64,000 bases of DNA from NCBI RefSeq assembly GCF_001040945.1, contig NZ_CP011930.1, forward strand, positions 5,141,021 through 5,205,020, read 5' to 3'. The notes beneath the pieces are model-generated. The model worked only from the letters and a program-made list of their open reading frames with translations, was not told the DNA's origin and ran no database searches. The position numbers and the translations under genes are program-made. Positions within the stretch are counted from its first letter, which is position 1; every line of letters starts with the position of its first letter. The DNA comes from Herbaspirillum seropedicae. Lineage in GTDB: Bacteria > Pseudomonadota > Gammaproteobacteria > Burkholderiales > Burkholderiaceae_D. Positions 16,901 through 23,241 of the stretch are shown here, one piece after another.

Positions 16901-18679
16901 AGCGGACTGGAACTGCATTACGCGGCCAGCACCGGCCAGGCCGCCATCAGCCGCACCGGCGGCGCGCCGATGGATGGGCTGCAGGTCAAGGCCATCCTGG
17001 AATCGCTCAAGTACCGCTTCGCCTCCGCCGGGGCGCGCAACATCGCCGTCGAAGTCGCGGACCAGGCCGGCAACGTGGCCCGGGGCGACGTGACACTGAC
17101 GCTGGACACCACCGTACCGGCCCAGCTGACCACGACCATGCTCGCGGAAACGCAGAAGGCCTTCGGGGTAGCGAAGATGGAGAACATCTTCGGCAGTCCA
17201 TTCTTCCCAATCACTAGCCCGCACAACCTGAACAAGGGCGAAGGCGTCGCCCTGACCAACCTGCCCTCGGGCTTTGCCAACGCGGCCAGCTTCCTGGGCG
17301 CCATCCGCGGCGTCTCGGCAGAATGGGGGGGCGTCGCCCTCACCGGCAACCCCAACAGCAGCAACCCCAACCTGAAGAGCTACACCCTCTTCAACCAGCC
17401 GCTGAACCCTGGACAGGAAGTGGCCGTGATGCAGCAGGCAGGCAGCGACGCGCTGGGCAGCTGGCTCAGTTTCACCTTGGTGCGGCAGGCGGGCCGACAG
17501 GCCGATGATGTCTACCTCAACCACCTGGGCAGCTTCGTGCTGAACCATCTCGACCTGTACCGCTCCGAGACCTCGCGTGACAAGAGCCAGTCCGGCTACG
17601 ACCTGGCCAATGTCGGCCTGCTCTACCAGATCGATACTCACCGGCCCAACAAGACCCCGACCCTCCAGGTCGGCTACGACGCCAGCCGCGCCGCCGTGGG
17701 CGACGTGGTGGCCCTCTTCGAGGGCGGCACGATGCTGGCGCGCAAGGTCTTGACCGCGGCCGACCTCGGCAGCGGCACCAAGACCGTGAACCTGACGGTG
17801 GCGCAAAGCCTGGCCCCGGGCGAGCATGACATCGTGGCGCGTTACACCGACCTGGCCGGCAATACCGTCAACGGGACGGCGCAACATGTCTCGGTGGCGG
17901 GCGGCGGCGATCCCGTGACCCTCACCGATCTCGCCGTGCGCAGCAGCAAGCAGGCGCCCGCTGCCGTGCAGGCGCTCAACGCCTCGGAGAACCGCTATGC
18001 CGTAATCAATGATCTCGACACCTCGGACATCTCGGGCCATTCTGCGAGCGGTCCGGTGATCTCCGGCAAGGTCGGCGGCGGACGCGACAGTGATCGTTAC
18101 GTGGTGACCGTCGAGATGGGCGGCAAGGTGCTGGCCTTCGACGAGGTGGGTGCGGGTGACTTCTCGATCAGCCTGTCGGCGGGATCACTGGCGCCGGGCC
18201 TGTACCGCGACCTGACCGTGACGGCCTCGCGCGCCAGCGGCAACGAGCCTGGGCAGAGCACTGCGGTGCAAGGCCTGAAGCTGGGCTGGTACTGGGCGGC
18301 GCAATCGGTGAGCGACATCTTCGGCGGCAACGGCAATGACGACATCGTGATCGGTACGACCCACTATAGCGCAGCAAGCTTTGTCCAGACCGGCGCCGGC
18401 CAGGACAAGGTGATCGTCGGCGCCTTTGGCCGCAGCGACAACCTGGCCGCCACCGTCGGTGATTTCGTGCTGGGGGTGGACAAGGTGGAGGTGTTCAACC
18501 AGAGCCTCACCCAGGCCAACCTCTCACGGTTCGTGACGGCCTCGGCCGGCGTCAATCCCAACGACACGCGCCTGAGCATCGATCTGGATGGCGCCGGACC
18601 GGGTACGCTGACCTATACCCTGATGTTGCAGAACGTGGCGTACAACAGCGCCAATACCGCCACCATCTTCGGTCTGTAA
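7952..18679 (+). CDS. Giant type-I-secreted repeat adhesin (LapA/BapA-like)
   Basis: Predicted biofilm adhesin of ~3575 residues. The ATG at 7952 follows GGAGAG. Residues 1-90 form a compact domain similar in layout to the BapA prefix. An acidic Ser/Thr linker follows, then a hydrophobic SFSWPVIAGGLGLLAAAGG segment, eight glycines and Ala-rich PAAG at residue 210, which fits the LapG protease consensus. Residues ~900-980 are coiled-coil-like, ~1040-1610 carry nine helical repeats, ~1650-2320 Ig-like repeats with LDTxxP joints, and ~2570-3050 three large repeats. The C-terminus has RTX-like FGGNGNDDIVIG and a hydrophobic end (IFGL), as in type I secretion substrates. There is no Sec signal. 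The ABC exporter, LapD and LapG are not in the window. Confidence 0.85.
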   Translation: MSITVSNLTEASALLRTIKKRDILDVRAIDLDLVLILENGHKLIISRGAAAAANTPQLTLEFADGDVALGEVFEKLNHIEVPPDTPPAATLTPQEIKRYGIKRVVKGKTTKNDENTDEQQTASKPETTDGKPADALASSDSPSVSQHSDASSTAIKSSLATPSVTEASAGSAADSSGSSSFSWPVIAGGLGLLAAAGGGGGGGGAAAAAPAAGSGPALSTLGGATSLGPLTNATVTAYDSQGRMIGKPVPVINGRYSLVLDVPGYKGLILLAVRDSTPGVADNFADEATLRIADLGDTVLRSVVQAEGGNQTINITALTELAALKAGLASGQTNLGAASQVTAPTVAAANAAVSALFMVNISSGDVLTTTVTDANGAAAINPAFARSSNTSARHYGIALKAIANLQLTDATRYPDQGVAIQKLADSLGFSDTQPNKLKWRDTVTQSDLFNERIASRANDSSLSAEQRQQARALLDVLQKLPDGGSVNDYLVQNRVALPEPTLLTKNATPGASPWQTPATDGRLVLDQGELANGGLAVKAPPQARVEVTLVGHDAQGREVTVTLPASAADSNGIAVLRADQAALDLFRQISREQPVTARVTVTDGDNSRANQDVWKNNADVRIDVSTPPGLTDFASNKIALVNDTFYNGGDGNDPLRTTPLGNEDQITTDAAVRVLLTRVLKPEERLEFKVATSAGADNAPRYGEWFNPADLRIEGTDSNGQVRYVARNLTTSEGPVWIKARILLTAAQSGASQGSARELETPLRLTLDKTAPAQVRLAMTENRDDGLSSEDGVSSQTGVILMPRTSFETSAEVHLRLLGGSGTDGTTLLLLRANGERLALAPESWMRWQAGDQLQLIGQTLQGNGKARLQVRQLDAAGNFTDSIQTFISDSTRVIEQVVLLAVREKAFNEAKAAVIAAQEAYDQAAAADKPAKQTTLAAAQNALQQAQAARDQAPEQVRLGLLKSDGSTRLSDLMGRTIDPALLPAILRAVAATGDPEQVNDGPGLRTLVNNVVSAVTAVLLKASVYGDNDANPALTAADFDRLGIPGADHQATLTLANAALKTLPASRSNTIAALRTIVDAAARVAALADGAAGNSSGAALPSAADYTALGVTTPLSEAAARVTGQVIDGKPLTEVSTTAQLETIAAAAQRVTQHAAGVNLATPLTAQDFSALGIRGVTADNVGRLADALRDVPSSLRPATVDGVVDTLAEIRAIVALDLGTLQTLLNFAQHLSPIDPANPALLAPTLAQYDHPDLRAAGAEVTAARLASINDALSRVGAEAVDSWAKVGALVRSYTAILNAADGVSNAAALPTEADYSRIGVKTLQNKFSAATDNAARANAATLLGNVIDRSNRAEVDTVAKLESLADIVSRVTRIAAGKPETVSAEEWKRLHVSPELSADQLRIVLPAIAASADDGSEVTTLAALSTRASNALGSAQRITDYANDAANTAPAQADYKNIGVSGVDDAQLVGAINSALATPAVTGSQVASLAALQTLVDTYRQLLQQADGKAGNTATANLAKLADFERIGVDMSALKALDSTVSGATGNAVQLLSSIIDSRNASAIDTAPEIQQLAGLAHKLALAMQGRDAGQLQSADLALIGLDVDAGTLVQVRQQLASLADNGSELNTFSQLRALVLGVAGVPTWNVVAGDDVINLAERQAGVSLSGSAGANDVLTLFYPDGSVMKSGITVQNEGGKWVWKYTLTSENWTRLNADGADGVEKILQLQARNTSTGVDSLKVAHKLSIDTVAPPANLLLSLDKDTGSSDTDGVTHQGKVNVTRLAAGAQWEYQIDNALFQTGSGNSVQVTQEGAHTLTVRQYDSAGNRSAAQTLNMTLDTTPPGAPIIALEKIGGTVNALPVTNNDTIRVTGLEAKATWQWRLNRSDFSENPDWSNGSGNSFSPTGMTPNQTRNWYVEVRQLDQAGNPGSVSRLSFTLDTTPPRTPRLALVANSGGDDALRVTNDGRIDVLDLDADSAWQYSTDGGATWSTGSGNRFTVNGDGDKQLRVRQTDVAGNTSTSTVLTMKLDTVAPVKPGLATLVNDSGRLQTDLLTNDARLQAPTPSEADLRFEYSVNNGAWTDISQAIKGAKDGGSDGDKNVRLRSRDRAGNVSEAGDVFSFKLDTQGPAKPAPAILANDTGDDRTDGITSNGRVVPSGPPEPGTSFEYSLDGGAWTDINVGIKGEKDGGTDGRKNVRLRTKDAAGNASDPSEVFGYTLDTKAPAKATLALVKPAVNGVTDDGTVKVANLDADARWEYSQDRGATWSAGSGDRFRVKGGIDGGGHTDGAKGVQVRQIDKAGNTTVSDVLELNLSTRFEAPTVSVTSPLKTLSDGTALLDASTGPNRTVALEVSGRRGNVAVLTRDDGTEIERKNLDANGKASFNLNRSLTVSGLKTVAGGNTTANAVYTLLSSDEALALRNGNGGGVPFSAAYLAKGGVSIDLGKPVYSTGNAAGDWFVWSAIGGGYVISRKNDSSEWFREAPSSQPAQTPETVGAWVALNRGASQVADDLLRNNGVSTHQSRLDGVNVLNANGARDAAWRYQLKQVDAQGRISEAADLKLRMVTTAPSLLDLDAFTDGVQASRSIVVSNADVSSASGVALMPQVATPKASDIRFIELVSDNAGASPVDSLLLDRAVGINNNLAQVDNRSIGGVTGLSYKVSTVAKKSTVTLTKTDGSAFTGDEARNVLQSLRLQNLGFDTGKKSRSVDISLGDGSGHRSADLNRVTVLTDGSGLLVDLDARQAGVQTSHTRYINSPTKLAFDAAGGERFLDNVAAPASATAEIQLRFNGLDGNKDAVLLSDNYRYSPARPNVFYGDIGGVTGVFWFLPADKPGLTVIRKQQDGALLTPAEVKAILEGIAIRCGTPPGSLERSMDITLVTATGSGTTSRATLVLDTRAPVLDLDANTPGIQIQSSKSVRLDEAITGVKLFNGEMSAPIAQDIGSLRLTLPRSGDASNDDLILGNERFATRSNIDFSGSLGGVSGLELHYAASTGQAAISRTGGAPMDGLQVKAILESLKYRFASAGARNIAVEVADQAGNVARGDVTLTLDTTVPAQLTTTMLAETQKAFGVAKMENIFGSPFFPITSPHNLNKGEGVALTNLPSGFANAASFLGAIRGVSAEWGGVALTGNPNSSNPNLKSYTLFNQPLNPGQEVAVMQQAGSDALGSWLSFTLVRQAGRQADDVYLNHLGSFVLNHLDLYRSETSRDKSQSGYDLANVGLLYQIDTHRPNKTPTLQVGYDASRAAVGDVVALFEGGTMLARKVLTAADLGSGTKTVNLTVAQSLAPGEHDIVARYTDLAGNTVNGTAQHVSVAGGGDPVTLTDLAVRSSKQAPAAVQALNASENRYAVINDLDTSDISGHSASGPVISGKVGGGRDSDRYVVTVEMGGKVLAFDEVGAGDFSISLSAGSLAPGLYRDLTVTASRASGNEPGQSTAVQGLKLGWYWAAQSVSDIFGGNGNDDIVIGTTHYSAASFVQTGAGQDKVIVGAFGRSDNLAATVGDFVLGVDKVEVFNQSLTQANLSRFVTASAGVNPNDTRLSIDLDGAGPGTLTYTLMLQNVAYNSANTATIFGL
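11065..12772 (+). repeat. Nine degenerate ~70-residue helical repeats inside the adhesin
   Basis: A motif of the form A-D-Y/F-x-x-L/I-G-I/V recurs near 11065, 11265, 11453, 11697, 11897, 12113, 12317, 12524 and 12745, giving steps of 188-244 bases. Between motifs the units run as LxxVVxRVTxxA-type helices with a VDTxAxLExLA segment and often an ADGxxGN turn. The units are alpha-helical, unlike the beta-sandwich repeats downstream. Confidence 0.75.
12890..14910 (+). repeat. Ig-like repeats of the adhesin
   Basis: Beta-sandwich modules of about 90-100 residues, each closed by a joint such as IDTVAPP, LDTTPPGAP, LDTTPPRTP, LDTVAPVKP, LDTQGPAKP or LDTKAPAKA (near 13200, 13470, 13770, 14040, 14325 and 14610). 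Inner motifs are WEYSxDxGxxWSxGSGxxF and VRQxDxAGN. These are typical of Bap-type Ig-like repeats. Confidence 0.8.
15661..17110 (+). repeat. Three ~165-residue repeats of the adhesin
   Basis: Three units begin LLDLDAFTDGVQA (15661), LLVDLDARQAGVQT (16159) and VLDLDANTPGIQI (16654). Each has a central GGV(T/S)G motif (near 15908, 16408 and 16891) followed by a VKAILEGI-like helix (NVLQSLRL, VKAILEGI, VKAILESL). I do not recognise a named domain for them. Confidence 0.7.
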
Positions 18680-18752
18680 CCAGGAGCGCGGCAGGCAGCG
18701 GGATGTGCCTCCATGCCTGCCCCGCCCCGGGGCCGATAGCGTAGCGCCCCAC

Positions 18753-18790
18753 GACAAAGGGCGGCCAGTTCACACTGGCCGCCCTTTGTC
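18753..18790. terminator. Perfect 17-bp hairpin, bidirectional terminator
   Basis: GACAAAGGGCGGCCAGT pairs without mismatch with ACTGGCCGCCCTTTGTC around a four-base loop, then ATTTT. It lies between the 3' ends of the adhesin gene and the minus-strand small membrane gene and can serve both. Confidence 0.85.
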
Positions 18791-18815
18791 ATTTTCCTTC
18801 GCTTGCGCCGGGACC

Positions 18816-18887
18816 TCAGAACAGCAGGATCAGCAGCAGGATGATGGGAATCGGAATACCCAAGAGCCAAAGCAGAATGGCGCCCAT
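18816..18887 (-). CDS. 23-residue hydrophobic small membrane protein
   Basis: Short gene with a strong ribosome site (TAGGAGACTGAC before ATG), beginning 12 bases after the stop of the larger membrane protein gene. The product starts MGAILLWLLGIPIPI and continues as Ile/Leu to the end: one membrane helix with a central Pro-Ile-Pro kink and no charged residue. The ribosome site, the placement in an operon and the terminator right behind it support a real gene. Its function is unknown; a subunit or stabiliser of the upstream membrane protein is possible. Confidence 0.65.
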   Translation of the reverse strand: MGAILLWLLGIPIPIILLLILLF

Positions 18888-18899
18888 GTCAGTCTCCTA

Positions 18900-20021
18900 T
18901 CAAAGTTGGTGTTCGGGTCCGCCGGCGCGATGCTCGTGCACTTCGTGACGCAGCACCGGCTCGGCATAGAGTTCGTTGCGGTCACGCAGGCGACCGCCGT
19001 AGGTGGCCAGCAGGCTGGCGATGAAAGCACCGCACAGCAGCGCCAGGAACATCCACAGCGAGGCGTAGGCAGCGGCCTTGCGGGCCGCGTCGGCGGCTTC
19101 CTTGGCCTTGGTGGCGGCCTGCTCCAGGTTGCGCTGGTAGGCGGCGAAGGTATCGCCCACGCGCTTCTCGGCATCGGCTTGCGACATGCCCGTGTGACGC
19201 GCCACCAATTGGCCCAGGTAGCGCTTGTCGCCATCGGCCAGTTGCTGGTTGGCCAGCGAATAGGCGAACACGCGCGCCACTTCCATGCGCTGGGCCGAGC
19301 TCAGCTCACGGCCATCGGCCGGGGTCGAAGCGGCCAGCGGTGCGGCCGGTGCTGAAGCTGCGGCCGCACCCGTGGCGGCATCGCTGCCGGCGGCCGGGGT
19401 CACCGGCGCGGCGGGTGCAGCGCTGCTGTTGGTGCTGTTGCTGCCGCCCGCAGTCGGGGTACGGAACATGGCATCGATGAAGTAACCCGAGGCGCGATCG
19501 GCCAGGTTGCCGGCCTGTTGCGCACCTTCCGACCCCACGGCCGCAGCGGTCGCTGCAGCGCCGGTTCCGAGTGCACCCCCGGCGGCGCCCACGGTCTTGG
19601 CGCCACCCGAGATGACGCTGCCCACGGCCGAGCCCAACAGCGCAGCCGTGGCCAGCGAGGCGACCGCCCAGGCCAGCAGGCCGTGCGCGGTGTCGCGGAA
19701 ATAGACTTCACGGGTATGCAGGCCCGCCCACTTCACACGCAAGCGACCGGCCAGGAAACCGCCGATGGCCGACGCCGCGATCTGGGTGAAGAGCAGCCAG
19801 CCGGCGGTGGAATAGCCGATGGTCTTGGCCGAGACGCCTTCGCCGGACCACGGCGAGATCGACGAAAAGCCCAGGCCGAAGCCCAGCATCACCAGGATGA
19901 AGGACAGCGCCGCCGCTGCGAAAGCGCCCGCCAGGATGGCGCCCCAGGAGACGCCGGAGCCATTGTTGTTGACGGCCTCGACGCTGGCCGGTGGAAGGGA
20001 ATGGATGGTTGAGGTGGTCAT
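18900..20021 (-). CDS. Multi-pass membrane protein, function unknown
   Basis: 373 residues. The start ATG at 20021 is preceded by AGGAGACTC. Hydrophobic segments: WGAILAGAFAAAALSFILV, a second near GWLLFTQIAASAIGGFLAG, a third in HGLLAWAVASLATAALLG, then a long Gly/Ala-rich and Ser/Ala/Pro-rich loop (residues ~150-240), a cytoplasmic helical stretch, and a last helix YASLWMFLALLCGAFIASLL with a charged tail. The small-residue-rich helices suggest tight packing. I recognise no catalytic motif. It forms an operon with the 23-residue hydrophobic gene. Confidence 0.7.
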   Translation of the reverse strand: MTTSTIHSLPPASVEAVNNNGSGVSWGAILAGAFAAAALSFILVMLGFGLGFSSISPWSGEGVSAKTIGYSTAGWLLFTQIAASAIGGFLAGRLRVKWAGLHTREVYFRDTAHGLLAWAVASLATAALLGSAVGSVISGGAKTVGAAGGALGTGAAATAAAVGSEGAQQAGNLADRASGYFIDAMFRTPTAGGSNSTNSSAAPAAPVTPAAGSDAATGAAAASAPAAPLAASTPADGRELSSAQRMEVARVFAYSLANQQLADGDKRYLGQLVARHTGMSQADAEKRVGDTFAAYQRNLEQAATKAKEAADAARKAAAYASLWMFLALLCGAFIASLLATYGGRLRDRNELYAEPVLRHEVHEHRAGGPEHQL

Positions 20022-20235
20022 GAGTCTCCTCGCGATTCTTGATGGATTGATCTCTGCGGCGAGCGCAGGGCCGGGGGGCATTGCCACGATGAGACTGTAG
20101 GGGCGTGCTAGCGAGGACGCCATCGGCGCAGTTCGTCAGCCCACGTAGGAGAGATGGAAAAAATCAGCGCGGCGTAGCGGAAAGACGGCACAGCACATCC
20201 GCGCCGGGTCTTATAGAATGGGCGCTTCACTCTTT

Positions 20236-20262
20236 GCATCCATTGCATCCATTGCATCCATT
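20236..20262 (+). repeat. Three tandem copies of a 9-base unit before the HAD gene
   Basis: GCATCCATT is repeated exactly three times, ending 19 bases before the ATG. A copy-number change would alter the promoter-to-start spacing in steps of 9. Confidence 0.7.
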
Positions 20263-20281
20263 GCGCTCACCCCACTCTCTC

Positions 20282-20941
20282 ATGCCCATCACCCATTTCC
20301 TGTTCGACCTCGACGGCACGCTCATGGACAGCGACGCCCTGCACCACGCCGCCTTCAACACCATCCTGGCGCGCTGGGACCGGCACATCGACGTGGAGTA
20401 CTACAAGACCCACATCATGGGCGCCTCCAACGCCATGATCTTCGGCCATCTGTTCCCGGGCATGCCCGCCGAGCAGTACCTTCCCCTGGCCGAAGAAAAG
20501 GAAAGCCTGTTCCGCTCGCAGCTGGACCAGCGCGTCGAACCCACCCCGGGCATCGAGCGCCTGCTGGAGCACATCCGTCGCATCGGCGGGCGCAGCGCGG
20601 TGGTGACCAATGCGCCGCGCGCCAATGCCGAGCTGATGTTGAAGGCCACCGGCCTGGCCGGCCAGTTCGATACCCTGGTGATCGGCGACGAACTGGCGCG
20701 CGCCAAGCCCGATCCGCTGCCCTACCTGACCGGCCTGCAGTTGCTGGGCGGCGAGGCCGGCGCAGCGGTCGCCTTCGAGGATTCCAGCTCAGGCGTGAAA
20801 GCCGCCAGCAGCGCCGGCATCTGGACCTTCGGCATGCTCGGCGGCCTGGATGAGGCGCGCCTGCGTGCCGCCGGTGCGCATGCGGTGATCCGCGACTTCA
20901 ATGCTGCGGCGCTGTGGGACAAGCTGGGCGAACAGGCCTGA
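20282..20941 (+). CDS. HAD family phosphatase (phosphoglycolate phosphatase/beta-PGM-like)
   Basis: 219-residue haloacid dehalogenase-superfamily hydrolase. Motif I is FDLDGTLMDSD (nucleophile and acid aspartates), motif II VVTNAP, motif III lysine in ARAKPDPLPY, and motif IV VAFEDSSSGVKAA. A helical cap lies between motifs I and II, which makes it subfamily IA. Likely substrates are small phosphates or sugar phosphates; which one cannot be read from the sequence. The ATG at 20282 is chosen because the first motif begins six residues later. Confidence 0.85.
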   Translation: MPITHFLFDLDGTLMDSDALHHAAFNTILARWDRHIDVEYYKTHIMGASNAMIFGHLFPGMPAEQYLPLAEEKESLFRSQLDQRVEPTPGIERLLEHIRRIGGRSAVVTNAPRANAELMLKATGLAGQFDTLVIGDELARAKPDPLPYLTGLQLLGGEAGAAVAFEDSSSGVKAASSAGIWTFGMLGGLDEARLRAAGAHAVIRDFNAAALWDKLGEQA

Positions 20942-21250
20942 TTGCCTGGTCGCGTCACTGCCCGATGCGGTAATCGGGCAGGAAGCACAACAGCGTCGGC
21001 GTCATCGCGATGAGGTCGCAACCGGGGACTGCGTGGCGCCAAGGTGGGATCGCCCCATTACCTGCGCTATCAGCTGGCCCGGATCATCCAACCATGGCTA
21101 CGCGCCTATTATCCGCAGAGACAATTTGCGACCAGGACAGGAGCTGATACGGTGCGCGCAACGCCTAGGCATCGATGCAGAGGGTGAAACAAGGCGCCGC
21201 CTTGACCAGACTGCAGAGACGGATTGCTCTAGGCATCTGCATGGACAAAC
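20942..21250. other. Intergenic region without a recognisable gene
   Basis: 309 bases between the HAD gene and the TMEM175-like gene. Base composition falls from the GC-rich background towards about 50-55 percent in the second half. I see no conserved protein, hairpin or clear promoter. Confidence 0.5.
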
Positions 21251-21826
21251 ATGAACAAGTCGCGCGTCGAGGCATTCAGTGATGGCGTCATCGCCATTGC
21301 GATCACCATCATGGTTCTGGAGCTCCACACTCCGGACTCGGCGTCGCTGGATGCACTGCTGAGCCTGGCGCCGCAGATATTGAGTTATCTGCTCAGCTTC
21401 ATCTATGTGGGGATTTACTGGCTCAACCATCACCATCTCTTCAGCATGGCCGAACGGGTAGATCGGTCTGTGCTGCTGGCCAATCTCAATTTGCTTTTCT
21501 GGCTCTCGCTGATTCCCTTCGTGACCGGATGGATTGCCGGTCATCATCGAGATAGCTTGCCGGTCGCCTCATATGGCGTTGTATTGCTGATGTGTTCCGT
21601 TTCATTTCTCTGGTTGAAGCTGACGCTGCGCGATGCGGTAAAAGACCATCCGCTTGCGGCGACCGCCATAGGAAACAGCAGGAAGAACAAGTGGTCGATC
21701 CTGCTATATGGGATGGCGATCGCTTCATCCTTCTGGCTGCCTCTGGGCGCCTCATTGCTCTACGTGATACTGGCGCTTCTGTGGTTCATCCCGGATCGTC
21801 GATTCTCAAAACTTCTGCAGAACTAG
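21251..21826 (+). CDS. TMEM175 family (DUF1211) potassium channel-like protein
   Basis: 191 residues with the family signature at the very N-terminus, RVEAFSDGVIAIAITIMVLEL (FSDGV in helix 1), followed by five more hydrophobic segments including ILSYLLSFIYVGIYWLNHHH and LLFWLSLIPFVTGWI. Bacterial TMEM175 proteins have one six-helix repeat and form potassium-conducting tetramers. The length and the N-terminal motif fit. Lower GC than the neighbours suggests it arrived with the downstream gene. Confidence 0.85.
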   Translation: MNKSRVEAFSDGVIAIAITIMVLELHTPDSASLDALLSLAPQILSYLLSFIYVGIYWLNHHHLFSMAERVDRSVLLANLNLLFWLSLIPFVTGWIAGHHRDSLPVASYGVVLLMCSVSFLWLKLTLRDAVKDHPLAATAIGNSRKNKWSILLYGMAIASSFWLPLGASLLYVILALLWFIPDRRFSKLLQN

Positions 21827-22061
21827 GCGACGAAATCAGTCGCCTGGGCATCAAGCGCTGGGTAGTACCGAGATTTTTCAGCACACTTACCATTCCATCT
21901 TGGTGTGCAAGGAAAGCCATTGCGATATATTTCGGAGCGATTGCAAAACATTCGGGTCCATCGGTAATTGCAAACTTCAAAAGAGCAATTCAATAAAGAG
22001 ACCGCATCCGGATGCCGTCTGCTTGCTTGCGAAAGACATCCTTAAATTCTCGCCCATCGAC

Positions 22062-22439
22062 ATGCCGAACAGAATCCACTCTCCCATCCCGATCCTTAGA
22101 ATCTTCGACGAAGGAAAGGCGCTGTCCTTTTACATTGATTGGCTCAATTTCCGGATCGATTGGCAACATCGTTTTGAGAAACACTTGCCGCTGTATCTGC
22201 AGATTTCCCGCGACGGCTGCGTGCTGCACCTCTCGGAGCATCATGGGGACGCCTGCCCCGGCTCCGCTGTGCGCATTCCCCTGGAAGACGTGGATGCGCT
22301 GTACGAGGAACTGAAAAGCCGTCCGTATTCCGGATACTTCCCCGAGGTCCAGGCAACGCCTTGGGGAAGCCGGGACATGTCGATTCTCGATCCCTTTGGT
22401 AATCGGCTGGTCTTCACCACCGATACCGGAAACAATTGA
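22062..22439 (+). CDS. Glyoxalase/bleomycin resistance-like protein
   Basis: 125 residues, the usual size of Ble-type antibiotic-binding proteins. The start MPNRIHSPIPILRIFDEGKA and FYIDWLNFRIDW form the first beta-alpha-beta-beta module; DMSILDPFGNRLVF near the end is the typical closing motif of the second. Metal ligands of true glyoxalase I are not complete, so drug or ligand binding without catalysis is likelier. An upstream extension to 21900 in the same frame has no family similarity and was left out. It lies in a lower-GC stretch with the TMEM175-like gene. Confidence 0.8.
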   Translation: MPNRIHSPIPILRIFDEGKALSFYIDWLNFRIDWQHRFEKHLPLYLQISRDGCVLHLSEHHGDACPGSAVRIPLEDVDALYEELKSRPYSGYFPEVQATPWGSRDMSILDPFGNRLVFTTDTGNN

Positions 22440-22536
22440 CGGCAGCCATTGGCCGGCCGTACGGACGAAGCTGAGCAGCTGACTCAGCAAAGGCCGCACA
22501 CGCCGCCACCAATCCCCCAGCGCCGCGACGTGTCGA

Positions 22537-23241
22537 TCATCCCCGCGCGGAGTCCGCTGGCAAGGGCTGACGAAACTCCGCCACGATCAGCGCAACCAGG
22601 ATCAGCACCGGCGCGATCAGCCCGGCAAAGCCGATCGCATGATAGGCAAAGGCCGCCGCGATCGCCCCCACGCCGAAGGACAGCACCGGCCACACGAACT
22701 TGACGCAGCGCTCGGTCGTGCCGGCGTCAGCCGCGCCGCGCAGCATGTCCACCACATCGATCACCACCTGGGTGACGTTGCCCGTCATCAGCGAGGTCGG
22801 CGCAAGATGCGCCAGCAAGAGCCGGCTGATGGCGCTATGCACGCCCATCGACGCCGTGCCCAGGAGGCCCGCCGCCATCACCCAGCCCGCCGTGGGCGAT
22901 TGCACAGGCGCAGCGGCCACGCCGCACACCATGAAGCCCAGCAGCAACACCAGCTGCAGCAGCAGCGACCAGCCCAGCGCGCGGCCCTGGCGGCGCTGGA
23001 TGGCGGCGATGAACAGGCGCGCTGCCGCCACGCCCAGGATGAAGGCGGGAAAGGCCAGGAACTTGAGCAGGATGGACATCTGCGAACTGTCGGCCAGCGC
23101 CGCGCCGATGAGGATGAAGTTGCCCGTCACATGGGCGGTGAACAGGCCGAACAAGGCGATGAAGCCCAGCGTATCGACATAGGCGGCGAGAAAGGCCAGT
23201 GTGGAAGACTGGAGGCGGTTGCGTTGGGCGGCAGCATTCAT
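22537..23241 (-). CDS. DUF1275 (YoaK-type) membrane protein
   Basis: 234 residues, six hydrophobic segments. DUF1275 marks are AAYVDTLGFIALFGLFTAHVTGN near the N-terminus and LLAHLAPTSLMTGNVTQ in the middle, the second an echo of the first (TGN pairs). The family is an inner-membrane protein of unknown transport function. The start ATG at 23241 places the first helix correctly; an earlier in-frame start adds residues without similarity. It runs convergent to the bleomycin-resistance-like gene. Confidence 0.85.
   Translation of the reverse strand: MNAAAQRNRLQSSTLAFLAAYVDTLGFIALFGLFTAHVTGNFILIGAALADSSQMSILLKFLAFPAFILGVAAARLFIAAIQRRQGRALGWSLLLQLVLLLGFMVCGVAAAPVQSPTAGWVMAAGLLGTASMGVHSAISRLLLAHLAPTSLMTGNVTQVVIDVVDMLRGAADAGTTERCVKFVWPVLSFGVGAIAAAFAYHAIGFAGLIAPVLILVALIVAEFRQPLPADSARG

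Noticed and set aside
20942..21250. A possible small gene across the gap after the HAD gene.
   Set aside because: The frame overlaps the end of the HAD gene, has no ribosome site and no recognisable domain.
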